Shown: in pieces, positions 7,269 through 14,810 of the stretch
Numbering within the stretch: the first letter of the stretch is position 1
How the letters are laid out: each line of letters opens with the position of its first letter
Source of the DNA: Nitrospinota bacterium
GTDB taxonomy: Bacteria > 2-12-FULL-45-22 > JACOWJ01
NCBI GenBank assembly: GCA_016176845.1
Contig: JACOWJ010000053.1
Span: 1 to 18,801 of the forward strand
Length of the DNA: 18,801 bases
Reading direction: 5' to 3'
Program-made: the position numbers and the translations under genes
The notes under the pieces: generated by a model
What the model was told of the DNA's origin: nothing
The model's database searches: none
The model's input: only the letters and a program-made list of their open reading frames with translations

Positions 7269-8315
7269 ATGCTCATTTTAGGGATAGAGACCTCTTGCGA
7301 TGAGACTGCGGCGGCAGTCGTGGAGGAGGGATTGCGGGTCCGCTCCAACATTGTCTCCTCTCAGTTGGAGCTTCATAGCCCCTATGGGGGCGTAGTACCG
7401 GAGCTGGCTTGCCGCATGCATGTGGAAAATATCCTTCCGGTCATCAGTGAGGCCTTGAGCGAGGGCGGGGTCTCTCTGGAGGAGATCGACCTCATCGCGG
7501 TTACCCGCGGCCCGGGGCTGATTGGGGCCTTGCTGGTGGGACTCTCGACCGCGAAAGGCCTCGCCTACGCGCAGAGAAAGCCGCTGGTCGGGGTGAACCA
7601 TCTGGTGGGCCACATTTACGCGGCCTTCCTGGAACAGCCTTCCGTCCCCTTCCCTTTCCTGGCCCTGGTCGTCTCCGGGGGGCATACGGAGCTTTATCGG
7701 GTCAAGGAGCATGCCCGTTATACCCTCCTGGGGAGCACCCGCGATGATGCGGCGGGAGAGGCCTTTGATAAGGTGGCCAAGATGCTGGACCTGGGCTATC
7801 CGGGAGGGCCCATTATCGATCGGAGTGCCCGGCAGGGGGACCCCCAGGCGATCGACTTTCCCCGCGCGTATCTGGGGAAGGATTCCCTGGACTTCAGCTT
7901 CAGCGGCCTCAAGACGGCGGTTCAGATTTACCTCAAGCGCCATCCGCAGCTCCTCGCCCAGGAGGCAGAAGAGCGTTCCGCCTGGGTGTGTAACGTGGCC
8001 GCCAGCTTCCAGCAGGCCGTAGTGGAGGTGTTGGTGGCCAAGACCATCCAGGCCGCTCAGCGGGAAAAGGTGGCTTCGATCCTCCTGGTGGGCGGTGTTG
8101 CCTGTAACACCCTCCTGCGAAGGGAGTTGCGGGCCAGGGGAGAGGAGATCGGCCTGCCGGTATTTTATCCCTCGCCAGTCCTATGTACGGACAATGCAGC
8201 GATGATCGCCTGCGCGGCTTACTTCCATGGCCTGAAGGAGGGCTTCCCTCCCGCCTGGCCCCCGCACTACCTGGAAATGGATGCGGTGGCCGCGCTGCAG
8301 GTTCCAGAGGGTTAA
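7269..8315 (+). CDS. tsaD: tRNA N6-threonylcarbamoyladenosine transferase TsaD
   Basis: TsaD transfers the threonylcarbamoyl group from threonylcarbamoyl-AMP to A37 of ANN-decoding tRNAs, working with TsaB and TsaE in bacteria. The 348-residue length is typical. Visible motifs are the ASKHA start LGIETSCDETA (4-14), GPGLIGALLVG (81-91), the metal-binding NHLVGH (110-115, H111 and H115), VSGGHTEL, GEAFDKVAKMLDLGYPGGP and GGVACNTLLR. ATG 7269 follows an AGGAAAG ribosome binding site and lies 15 bp after the deacetylase stop. It is the last gene of the plus-strand run. The TsaB and TsaE partners are not in this window. Confidence 0.97.
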   Translation: MLILGIETSCDETAAAVVEEGLRVRSNIVSSQLELHSPYGGVVPELACRMHVENILPVISEALSEGGVSLEEIDLIAVTRGPGLIGALLVGLSTAKGLAYAQRKPLVGVNHLVGHIYAAFLEQPSVPFPFLALVVSGGHTELYRVKEHARYTLLGSTRDDAAGEAFDKVAKMLDLGYPGGPIIDRSARQGDPQAIDFPRAYLGKDSLDFSFSGLKTAVQIYLKRHPQLLAQEAEERSAWVCNVAASFQQAVVEVLVAKTIQAAQREKVASILLVGGVACNTLLRRELRARGEEIGLPVFYPSPVLCTDNAAMIACAAYFHGLKEGFPPAWPPHYLEMDAVAALQVPEG

Positions 8316-8374
8316 ACGGTTCTCCCATCCAATCCCTTCAATCGCCCCTGCTCCCTGATGGGATAAAACCTCCG

Positions 8375-8490
8375 CATTTTCGTGTTAATTGGTCATGCGC
8401 TTTACGGCACCCAAGCCCATGAAAATGGCTTACGACACTCCCTCTCCCCTTGGGGAGAGGGTTGGGGTGAGGGGACATTTTCGTACTAAT
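8375..8490. repeat. GC-rich palindrome flanked by 15-bp direct repeats
   Basis: In the convergent spacer, CATTTTCGTGTTAAT (8375-8389) and CATTTTCGTACTAAT (8476-8490) are direct repeats matching at 13 of 15 positions. Between them, CCTCTCCCC (8441-8449) and GGGGAGAGG (8452-8460) form a perfect hairpin, followed by GTTGGGGTGAGGGG, a string recurrent in many bacterial genomes. The hairpin could help end transcription from both sides, but it has no U-tract. The whole looks like a small inserted repeat. Confidence 0.5.
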
Positions 8491-8509
8491 GTCGAATGAA
8501 TCTCCATGC

Positions 8510-9111
8510 CTAATCCAGGTAACGCCAACAAGGCTTGAAGTTTAAGTAAAGAGCAGGAGATTTCCCCTCTCGCGGGGCCTTGACGGTTGCCTCGGCCACG
8601 ATCTTCTGGAAGATGTCCGGCTCCCCCTCCAGGCGCTCGAAGATATCGGTCGGGCGCGTCCAGATGGGTGTCCCGGTAAGAATGACGTCCCAGGGTCGGT
8701 CGGGCGGCATCGCGTGGATTTTCTCCTCTTGAGCGATCCGGCGGTTGAGGCAGGCAAGCAGCTCGAAGATCTGGGGGTTCATTTGGGTGGTGGGGGTACA
8801 ACCGTCGCGGAAGCGGCCCAGGTCCCGGAAGGATAAGAGGCAAAGCAGGCCCAGGGCATACTTGAACTGGATCTGTGGGAACTTGTTCAGATGGCTCTCT
8901 TTGAAAGCCTCCCATTCCTTGGGGGGGAGGGACGTTTGGGCGTACCTCTCTGCTCCCTCGACCACCTTTGTGCGGTAAAACTGGGCTGTCAGGTAGGGTT
9001 GGGTCCCGATGTGAGAGAACGCCCGAAGATAGCAGGACAACCGCCAGTCGGTGGTGTGATTGGCCACCTCCACCAGCCTATGTCTGGCCTCTTGGGCGTT
9101 GCCGCCTTTTT
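8510..9111 (-). pseudogene. C-terminal part of frameshifted HD-domain protein
   Basis: This minus-strand reading frame runs from the A5 tract to TAG at 8510-8512 and continues the HD-domain gene upstream after a one-base shift. Its roughly 200 residues begin GGNAQEARHRLVEVANHTTDW and end FKPCWRYLD. I do not recognise a domain here; the composition is ordinary for a soluble helical protein and its codon use resembles the neighbours. The frame is open back to 9181, but an independent start there would encode only out-of-frame residues of the HD region. No ribosome binding site precedes any in-frame start near the break. It is probably not translated alone unless the shift is a sequencing error or a recoding event. 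Confidence 0.65.
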
Positions 9112-9834
9112 CCAGGCGATCTGGAGATAATTGCCGATCATGGCGGCCGAGATGGCCCGGGCGTTGTAAGGGTAAGCCCACACATCGATTATGGTAAAGA
9201 GGATCAGGGCCTCGATGAAGAGCTCCATGAGGGGGGCATCGCTCAGGAAAGGGAGAAACTCGGGGTCGTCCAGCAGCACGCTGAAGGCCAGAAAGGAGAT
9301 CTCCCCGGAGTAGAGCGTTCCCACCAGGAGGTGGCTCTCGATCACCTTGGTGACCAGGAGGGCCTCCTCGGGGGAGAGGGCGATTCCCTCCAGCAGGCCC
9401 AACTCCCGAACCAGTTGAGCTCCCTTTTCGGGGTGATGCTCCTTATCCTCCAGCCTTCCCATATCGTGCAGCCAGAGGATCAGAGGCATGAGCGACGGGT
9501 TGGCCTGGACCAGGGAAGCGGATAAGCGGCAGACCGGCTCCAACTCGGTATCGGAGAGGCCGCTCTCGGGGAAGGAGCGGGACTGGATCCGGTTGTGGAC
9601 GGCGATCGCGTTGAAGGTATGGGCCAGGGTGCGGCCGAACTCTGCGGGATCGGATTGGGCCCCCTTGACCCATAGCTCCCGCAATGGCGGGAAGAAGTGG
9701 CTCAATTGTTCGCATTCTTCGCTCGCTTCCCACCTTCTCTCCCTGGCCCATCCGGTTTGATTGACCCATTCCAGGGTGATCCCCTGGCCAAACGACAGAA
9801 GCTTCTCCAACGGTTCGTGAGTGAGGGATGACAT
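8989..9834 (-). pseudogene. HD-domain protein, N-terminal part, frameshifted
   Basis: From ATG at 9834 (upstream AAGGAAAGGAAA) the frame gives about 243 convincing residues, then about 38 out-of-frame residues to a stop at 8989. HD-superfamily metal-site candidates are H80, the pair H123-D124 (LWLHDMGR), H133/H134 (KEHHPEKG), H168 (VIESHLL) and possibly D217 (IIDVWAY). Such proteins are often phosphohydrolases, but the substrate is unknown. The break is at AAAAA 9107-9111: adding one A joins it to the downstream frame, giving about 441 residues. It lies 35 bp after the HAD phosphatase in the same operon. It could be a sequencing or assembly slip, a real pseudogene, or less likely programmed frameshifting. 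The frame is open upstream to 10074, but that part lies inside the HAD gene and is not real. Confidence 0.75.
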
Positions 9835-9869
9835 CGCTGGTTTCCTTTCCTTAACGTAATGACGGTTTG

Positions 9870-10565
9870 TCAGGCCTGCCTCGCGTAAACCTCTGCCAGG
9901 AAGGCCGGATAGTCGGCCAGACTGGAGAATAGGTAATCCGGGAGATAAGGGCGCAGCTCGTCCAGGCTGTAACGGCCCGTGGCTACGGCGACGGTGGAGA
10001 CCTGGGCTGCCTTCCCGCTGAGGATATCCAGGGGGGTATCCCCGATGATATAGACCTCCTCGCGGCCCAGGCATCTTCCCAGAAGCCTCTCCGCCTTTCG
10101 AATGGCGATCTTCACCAGCTCCGGTCGCTCTTCCGAGTCCGAGCCATAGCCCCCCAACCGAAAATAGGGATAGATTCCCGCCCTTTCCAATTTGATCCGG
10201 GCCCCCTGCTCGATATTGCCGGTGGCGAGCCCCACCAGGGCATCCTCTCGCGCGGCCAGCTCCGCCAGCAGCAGTTCGATGCCCGGCATGATCCGGAAGT
10301 TCGGGGAGCTCTGCACCTCCCCCTCGAGGAAGGCCAGGTAGCTCTCCATGACCTGCCGGACTTGTTCAGGGCCGGGGCTTAAGCCCAGGTTCAGCTGAAG
10401 GACCTCTCGGATGATCCAGGGATCCGTTTTCCCATCGAGAATGAGCCCTTTCAGGGCATTCTCTACCGCGTAGCGGGCTCGAAAGGCGCGCACTAACGCA
10501 CGACTGCCCGCCCCTCCGGTGTTGATCAGGGTTCCATCCACATCGAATAAGAAGACCTTTTCCAT
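9870..10565 (-). CDS. HAD-superfamily hydrolase (phosphoglycolate phosphatase-like)
   Basis: This 231-residue cytoplasmic phosphatase has the HAD core motifs: motif I FDVDGTL (7-13, nucleophile D8, acid D10), motif II LATGN, and motif IV IIGDTPLDI carrying the metal-binding Asp. The helical cap between motifs I and II is the C1 type of the phosphoglycolate phosphatase/beta-phosphoglucomutase group. The substrate is not determined by sequence. ATG 10565 is chosen because a good promoter (10628-10656) predicts transcription from about 10621; the frame is open to 10667, but starts there would lie upstream of the transcript. It is followed after 35 bp by the broken HD-domain gene, so the two were probably an operon of hydrolases. 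Confidence 0.88.
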   Translation of the reverse strand: MEKVFLFDVDGTLINTGGAGSRALVRAFRARYAVENALKGLILDGKTDPWIIREVLQLNLGLSPGPEQVRQVMESYLAFLEGEVQSSPNFRIMPGIELLLAELAAREDALVGLATGNIEQGARIKLERAGIYPYFRLGGYGSDSEERPELVKIAIRKAERLLGRCLGREEVYIIGDTPLDILSGKAAQVSTVAVATGRYSLDELRPYLPDYLFSSLADYPAFLAEVYARQA

Positions 10566-10627
10566 GATCTCAGCGGTCCTTTCCATTTCATCGGCCGTTT
10601 TTGGCAGCGGGTGGGGTTTCCTATCCA

Positions 10628-10656
10628 TCCATATCACAAAATGAGCGCCCTGTAAA
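10628..10656 (-). promoter_or_regulatory. Promoter of the HAD/HD operon, minus strand
   Basis: On the minus strand, -35 TTTACA (complement of 10651-10656), a 17-bp spacer and -10 TATGGA (complement of 10628-10633) with extended TGA. The transcript should start near 10621, about 55 nt before ATG 10565. Confidence 0.5.
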
Positions 10657-10962
10657 CCTCCACACACATTGCTTTATTCGGGAAGAGCAATTCGAACGAT
10701 TCCCCAGAGGGATCACCCGCGGGAACCTCCGCATTCGCCTTCTGAGCCGGGGTCTCCGGGTTAAAACCCGGCAAATATTTCCGCATGGAATAACAAATCC
10801 GTAATTTGTAATGACTGTTTCGTTATTTTCTTTCGAATAATTGGCGGATTTCCACCCCTGAAAAAGGACATCCCGCCTTTATTTCCAGTGCTTCTCAGCC
10901 GCGGATGGATTTTGGCCCTTTTTTTGCTTACCTACCCTATTGACTCGAAATATGGACTTTCG
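10657..10962. other. Intergenic region between HAD operon and pilin operon
   Basis: I see no gene in this stretch between the divergent HAD and pilin genes. It holds a small perfect hairpin, CCGGGTT/AACCCGG with a 2-nt loop (10756-10771), and an AT-rich segment. TTGACT at 10940-10945 could serve as a -35, but only weak -10 candidates lie 16-18 bp downstream (such as TAGGCT at 10964-10969). Confidence 0.4.
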
Positions 10963-10988
10963 ATAGGCTTTGGCATTTTCACGGTAAA
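10963..10988 (+). repeat. 26-bp block shared with the BcrB-like gene's upstream region (copy 1)
   Basis: The core TTGGCATTTTCACGGTAAA (10970-10988) occurs exactly, in reverse complement, at 17241-17259. With the preceding ATAGGC and one variable base, the match reaches 25 of 26 positions. It lies about 85 bp upstream of the PilX-like start, so it could be an operator or the edge of a dispersed repeat. Confidence 0.7.
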
Positions 10989-11072
10989 ATTTCCCGCTAA
11001 AGTTCCTTCGATCCACTCCGATGAAGCAGGTACGGGAAGCTTTCCAAATGTGTGGAGAGTGGAGGGGTGAGG

Positions 11073-12407
11073 ATGAAAAAGAGGATGATTCCCGGAACCG
11101 ACCCAGAGGGGTCTGCTCTCATCGCCGTTCTCATGATGATGCTCGCCCTGTTCTTCCTCTCGTCCATCGTGATGGACACCACTAGCAGCTATCTGAACCA
11201 ATGGGTTACGCCTCAGGTGCGCACCTCCCGGGCCCTCTACGTGGCCGAAGGGGGTGCCCACGTTGCCCTGCAATGGTTGAGGGACTCCTATGGGCTTCCC
11301 CGCAACAGCTCTTGTTCCCCTTCCCCTTGCTTCTCCAGCACCACCGCGGGGCAAATCGTTTACAATAACCAACCCGTTGTCCTGTCGGCCTCCACCGACC
11401 CCGACCTGAATCACCCAGACTCCTACACGGATATGGAGGGGACCGTGCGGTCGGGGGTCATCGCTGGCTTTCAAAGCAACCTCACCAACCAGAGCCTGGG
11501 CAGTGGGACCTTCAACGTGGAGGCGACCCTGCTGGGGACCAATCCCCAGCGGTGGCGCATCGCCTCCAACGGCACCGTCTCGAGCGTGTCGAAGACGGTG
11601 ACCGTTCAGACCCGCCAGAACCCCTTTAACCCCCCTTATGCCCTGGTGACGGGCGGTGACCTGGCGATCGGTGGCAACTCAAAGGTCCAGGGAAGCTGTG
11701 GCAATGCCCATTCCAATGCGAATCTTAGCGTCGGTAACTCAATTACCGTTGCCGGGACCGCCACGAGCACGGGGAGCTGCAGCGGCTGTAGCGGGCACCC
11801 CGATTGGGGCGGCGGCCGGCCAAAAGCGAAGATCCCGGCAGTGATCCCGTCGGACTTCCAACAGTATGCCATCTATGAGCTCCGGTCGGATGGGAAGATT
11901 TACTACGGGCAGGCATCGGCCACTCCAGGGGTGGAGATCACCAGCGGTCCCCTCAAGGATCAGTGGTCCTATTCCAGCGCCACGGAGGTATGGAAGCTCA
12001 GCGGCAACACCGCTGCCGACGGGGCCTTTTACGCCGAGGGGAAAATTGAGGTCTCCGGAAGCCCCGGCGACGCCACCACTCCCTGGCAGGCCACGCTCAT
12101 CGCCACCGGGGATATCAAGATCTCCGGCAGCCCGAGGCTGACGCAGTACACCCAGAACCTGCTCATGGTGGCCGGCCAGGACCTGACCATCAGCGGCGAT
12201 CCCCAGACCGACCCTGTAGGAGGGGTCATGGCGGCCAAGAATCAGCTGAAGATCTCCGGCAATCCCCAGCTCAACGGGTTCGTCTTTTCTAAAAGCGCGG
12301 AGATCTCTTCGGTCACGATTGGTAACCCGACCATCACCTATAACTGCCAGCTAGGCAGCAACCCATTTCCGGGAGACCTGGCCATGGTTAGCTGGATGGA
12401 GAATTAG
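11073..12407 (+). CDS. pilX: PilX-like type IV pilus assembly protein
   Basis: This 444-residue pilin-like protein is probably a minor pilin or pilus-assembly factor at the cell envelope. The N-terminus is basic, then EGSALIAVLMMMLALFF (12-28) forms the hydrophobic helix, followed by SRALYVAEGGAHVALQWL, as in PilX N-domains. A cleavage site after G13 is possible; the usual Glu at +5 is absent (A18), as in GspK/PilX types. Four SG-P motifs, VSGSP, ISGSP, ISGDP and ISGNP, recur at residues 327, 350, 373 and 394 (spacings 23, 23, 21), which suggests a beta-solenoid C-terminus. Three closely spaced Cys (CSGC and C in GSCGN) lie mid-protein. ATG 11073 has GGAGG at 11061-11065, 7 nt away; GTG 11052 is less likely. 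It leads a pilX-pilV-pilW group. Confidence 0.8.
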   Translation: MKKRMIPGTDPEGSALIAVLMMMLALFFLSSIVMDTTSSYLNQWVTPQVRTSRALYVAEGGAHVALQWLRDSYGLPRNSSCSPSPCFSSTTAGQIVYNNQPVVLSASTDPDLNHPDSYTDMEGTVRSGVIAGFQSNLTNQSLGSGTFNVEATLLGTNPQRWRIASNGTVSSVSKTVTVQTRQNPFNPPYALVTGGDLAIGGNSKVQGSCGNAHSNANLSVGNSITVAGTATSTGSCSGCSGHPDWGGGRPKAKIPAVIPSDFQQYAIYELRSDGKIYYGQASATPGVEITSGPLKDQWSYSSATEVWKLSGNTAADGAFYAEGKIEVSGSPGDATTPWQATLIATGDIKISGSPRLTQYTQNLLMVAGQDLTISGDPQTDPVGGVMAAKNQLKISGNPQLNGFVFSKSAEISSVTIGNPTITYNCQLGSNPFPGDLAMVSWMEN

Positions 12408-12408
12408 C

Positions 12409-12846
12409 ATGGTAACAACGGAGTGGATCGTCGCCTCCCCCCGGATTCCTCCGGCCAAGAGACTCCTTCTGAGAGGCTTTCGGATCGAGGCTAAGGCGAG
12501 AGCAGGCCAGCAGCAGGGGTTTACCATGATGGAGACCCTGGTTGCCCTCGTGCTCTTCACGGTGGTCCTGCTCGGCACGCTCGGCGGAGCAGCGACCGTC
12601 GCCTGGATCAATGCCCAGGGGGGAAAGACCTCTCGGGCCATGCTCTTGGCCCAGGAGAGGATGGAGCAGCTCAAGGCGGGTGGCTACGCCGCCCTGGCCT
12701 CCGGGAGCAACACCGTGGGAGGCTTCTCCCGGAGCTGGACGGTAGCCACCGGACCCCAGGCCAACACGCGTCGGGTGGATGTAACCGTCACCTGGACGGT
12801 CCCCCGATCGGGGAGCATCACCCTTACAATGGTCATGAGCCAGTAA
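12409..12846 (+). CDS. pilV: PilV-like minor pilin (type IV pilus modification protein)
   Basis: This 145-residue prepilin has a class III-type N-terminal signal: cleavage between G37 and F38 in QQQG-FTMMETLVALVLF, with Glu at mature position 5 (E42) and a hydrophobic helix to about residue 62. After it comes LLAQERMEQLK, typical of PilV. The 37-residue leader is unusually long, but I found no closer in-frame ATG, GTG or TTG before the cleavage site. The ATG lies one base after the PilX-like stop, with GGAG nearby, so translation is probably coupled. PilV helps prime pilus assembly with PilW and PilX. Its mature part is small and beta-rich (WTVATGPQANTRRVDVTVTW). Confidence 0.85.
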   Translation: MVTTEWIVASPRIPPAKRLLLRGFRIEAKARAGQQQGFTMMETLVALVLFTVVLLGTLGGAATVAWINAQGGKTSRAMLLAQERMEQLKAGGYAALASGSNTVGGFSRSWTVATGPQANTRRVDVTVTWTVPRSGSITLTMVMSQ

Positions 12847-12857
12847 GAAGTGGGGCG

Positions 12858-13649
12858 ATGGAGGAGAGACAACCGCAGGAGAGAGGATCTACCCTCGCCG
12901 AGGTCTTCATCTCGTTGGCGATCACAGGGATCATCCTGGCAGCCGTTTACGCCCTGTTTATCAGCCAGAACAAGAGCTATATTGCCCAGCAGGACGTCAT
13001 CCAGCTTCTCCAGGATTCGCAGAACGCCACGAACGTCCTGGCGAAGGACCTCCGGATGGCCGGCTATGGCGTTCCCGTGGCGACATATCCGGGAAATCCA
13101 TGTCTGGGAAATCCGGACAATTCATGTCGGATCACAGCAGCCAGCGCGACCAGCCTGACGACTAACGGGAACTTCCGCCGGGTCAGTCCCACCCTGCGCG
13201 AGTTTGCCGCCAGCGGGCAAGCGACCCTGCAGGTTCAGAGCATCACCGGCTTTGCCGTCGGCGATACGATTTGGATCACCAACGGGACCAACTCGGAGCC
13301 GAAGACGATCTCCGGGATCACCGGAGGCGGCTCCCCCTCCCTGACGGTAAATGCAAACCTCTCCAACTCCTATAATGCCGGGAGCACCGTCCACCAGAGC
13401 CGGACCATCACTTACACGTACGCCAATGGGACCCTTTCCCGAACCATGGGCGGCGTCCAGCAGACCCTGGTGCAGAACGTCACGGCCTTCTCCTTCACGT
13501 ACACCTATTCGGGGGCCGTGAGCCTGACGAACATCCGGCAGATCATGGCATCCCTGACGGTCCAGACAGCCAAAGCCCTCCCAGATACAGGCAAGAAGCG
13601 GACGGTCACCTTCCAGACGATCGTAGCCCCCCAGAACCTGGCGTTTTGA
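12858..13649 (+). CDS. pilW: PilW-like minor pilin
   Basis: The 263-residue prepilin has a short leader MEERQPQERG cleaved after G10, then STLAEVFISLAITGIILAAVYALF, with Glu at mature position 5 (E15) and one membrane helix. The following SQNKSYIAQQDVIQLLQDSQNATNVLAKDLRMAGYG matches PilW, where the conserved element is an aligned helix ending in RMAGYG. The remainder is beta-rich and Ser/Thr-rich, as expected for an exposed minor pilin. It starts 11 nt after the PilV stop with only a weak GGGG ribosome binding site, so it depends on the upstream genes. No FimU/GspH, PilY1 or PilE gene follows in the window, so the rest of the pilus machinery must be elsewhere. Confidence 0.85.
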   Translation: MEERQPQERGSTLAEVFISLAITGIILAAVYALFISQNKSYIAQQDVIQLLQDSQNATNVLAKDLRMAGYGVPVATYPGNPCLGNPDNSCRITAASATSLTTNGNFRRVSPTLREFAASGQATLQVQSITGFAVGDTIWITNGTNSEPKTISGITGGGSPSLTVNANLSNSYNAGSTVHQSRTITYTYANGTLSRTMGGVQQTLVQNVTAFSFTYTYSGAVSLTNIRQIMASLTVQTAKALPDTGKKRTVTFQTIVAPQNLAF

Positions 13650-13679
13650 TTTGCGTAGGCTGCTCTCCTCTTGTTGGCA

Positions 13680-13708
13680 TTGCCAGCTCCTTCCGGATGT
13701 GATATGGT
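13680..13708 (+). promoter_or_regulatory. Promoter upstream of the GDPD gene
   Basis: -35 TTGCCA (13680-13685), a 17-bp spacer and -10 TATGGT (13703-13708) with extended TGA (13700-13702). Transcription would start near 13715, about 120 nt before the chosen start. A strong ribosome-binding-like GAGGAGGAAG follows at 13716-13725 but has no ATG, GTG or TTG in range. Confidence 0.45.
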
Positions 13709-13836
13709 CTACAATTGAGGAGGAAGTCTTAAAGAAATTTTTTCCCGGCCGCTCTCCACATCTTCCAAAGCTTGCTGGAAATGGTCCGGACGGCGTCGTC
13801 GTGAGGGGAGCGCGGGAAGTTACCAGGGGGCTGAAG

Positions 13837-14760
13837 ATGAGGAACCTCGTTCCTACCCTCTTTAGATCTTGGCTGAACGGGCGCTTTCGATGCATCTCCT
13901 CTGAAAAGAGGCTTCCCTTTCGACTGAAGAGGCCCAAGGTCATCGTCCACCGAGGAGACACCACGGCCGGAGCCCCGGAGAACTCCTTGTCAGCCTTCCG
14001 CCACGGAGTCGAGGTGTCGGGCGCCCATGGGTTCGAGTGCGATATTCGGCGGGCGATGGATGGTGCCCTGGTGATTCTGCATGACCCCAAGGTCGGCCGG
14101 ACGGCGGCTCCTACGGCCAGATCTCCCGGAAAGAAACGTTGGGTCAGGGAGCTGACGGGAAAGGAATTGCGCACCTTTCGGCTTAAGCTGCCCCTGCGCG
14201 AAACGATCCCTTCGTTGGAGGAGGTTCTGGACTACGTTGGGTCGCGGGAAGGCCTCATCTGTTACCTCGAGTTCAAGGAGGGAAACCTGGAGTACATCCG
14301 GGCGATCATCGAGACGGTTCGGCGATACCAACTCCAGGATAGGGTCCTCTTCATCAGCTTTGATGCCTCCACCCTGGCCCTGGCCAAGGAGATGGCCCCA
14401 GAGATCCCAGGAGAGGTCATTGTCGTCAATATCTTTCATCGACTGGTGGATGTCGCCCGGGCAGCCCGGGCCGATGGGGTGGCCATAGCCGTGCTCACCT
14501 TTCGATTCGTGCGGTCCTGGCTCCAGGCCGAGGTGCAAAAGGCCCATGAGGCGGGGCTGTGGGTAAACGCGGGGGTCGTCAACTCCCTCCATTTCCTGCC
14601 ATGGCTCCTGGCCAGCGGAATTGATGGCATCTTCACCGATGATCCGCGGCTAATCCTGCAAGGTTTGCAAGAACTGGTCGGCGAAGGCGAGGCTGGTCCT
14701 TCCCCAGTGCCTCTGATATTACGGCCAGAGGCTGATATCCGGCCGGATTTTGATCCGTAA
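13837..14760 (+). CDS. Glycerophosphodiester phosphodiesterase family protein
   Basis: The enzyme hydrolyses glycerophosphodiesters to sn-glycerol 3-phosphate and an alcohol, recycling phospholipid head groups. From ATG 13837 it has 307 residues. GDPD motifs are clear: VHRGD (37-41, H38-R39), ENSLSAF (48-54), FECDIRRAMDG (66-76, E67 and D69), LHDP (81-84, second catalytic H82), LEFKEG and the C-terminal GIDGIFTDDP. No signal peptide is obvious, so it may be cytoplasmic. ATG 13837 follows AGGGGG by 6 nt. The frame is open to 13651, but the extra residues look unlike the family; GTG 13801 is another option. It lies between the pilin genes and the MocA-like gene, with its own candidate promoter. 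Confidence 0.88.
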   Translation: MRNLVPTLFRSWLNGRFRCISSEKRLPFRLKRPKVIVHRGDTTAGAPENSLSAFRHGVEVSGAHGFECDIRRAMDGALVILHDPKVGRTAAPTARSPGKKRWVRELTGKELRTFRLKLPLRETIPSLEEVLDYVGSREGLICYLEFKEGNLEYIRAIIETVRRYQLQDRVLFISFDASTLALAKEMAPEIPGEVIVVNIFHRLVDVARAARADGVAIAVLTFRFVRSWLQAEVQKAHEAGLWVNAGVVNSLHFLPWLLASGIDGIFTDDPRLILQGLQELVGEGEAGPSPVPLILRPEADIRPDFDP

Positions 14761-14784
14761 GTCCTTAACGCTTGCTGACCTCAT

Positions 14785-14799
14785 TGAATGATTCATTCA
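14785..14799. promoter_or_regulatory. Small palindrome before the MocA-like gene
   Basis: TGAATG-ATT-CATTCA is a 15-bp palindrome ending 11 bp before ATG 14811 and just before the ribosome binding site GGGAGAGGGAG. It could be an operator or a small RNA hairpin affecting translation. The evidence is symmetry and position only. Confidence 0.25.
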
Positions 14800-14810
14800 G
14801 GGAGAGGGAG

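Noticed and set aside
9107-9113. Programmed -1 frameshift
   Set aside because: The site lacks the full A-AAA-AAG heptamer and I saw no obvious stimulatory hairpin or internal Shine-Dalgarno; error or decay is simpler, so it is reported only as a possibility.
9835-10074. N-terminal extension of the HD-domain protein
   Set aside because: The extension is inside the HAD gene in another frame; ATG 9834 has a ribosome binding site and a plausible N-terminus.
10970-10988. Sigma-54 promoter before the pilin operon
   Set aside because: TTGGCATTTT resembles a -24 element, but the -12 TTGC is absent at the needed spacing.
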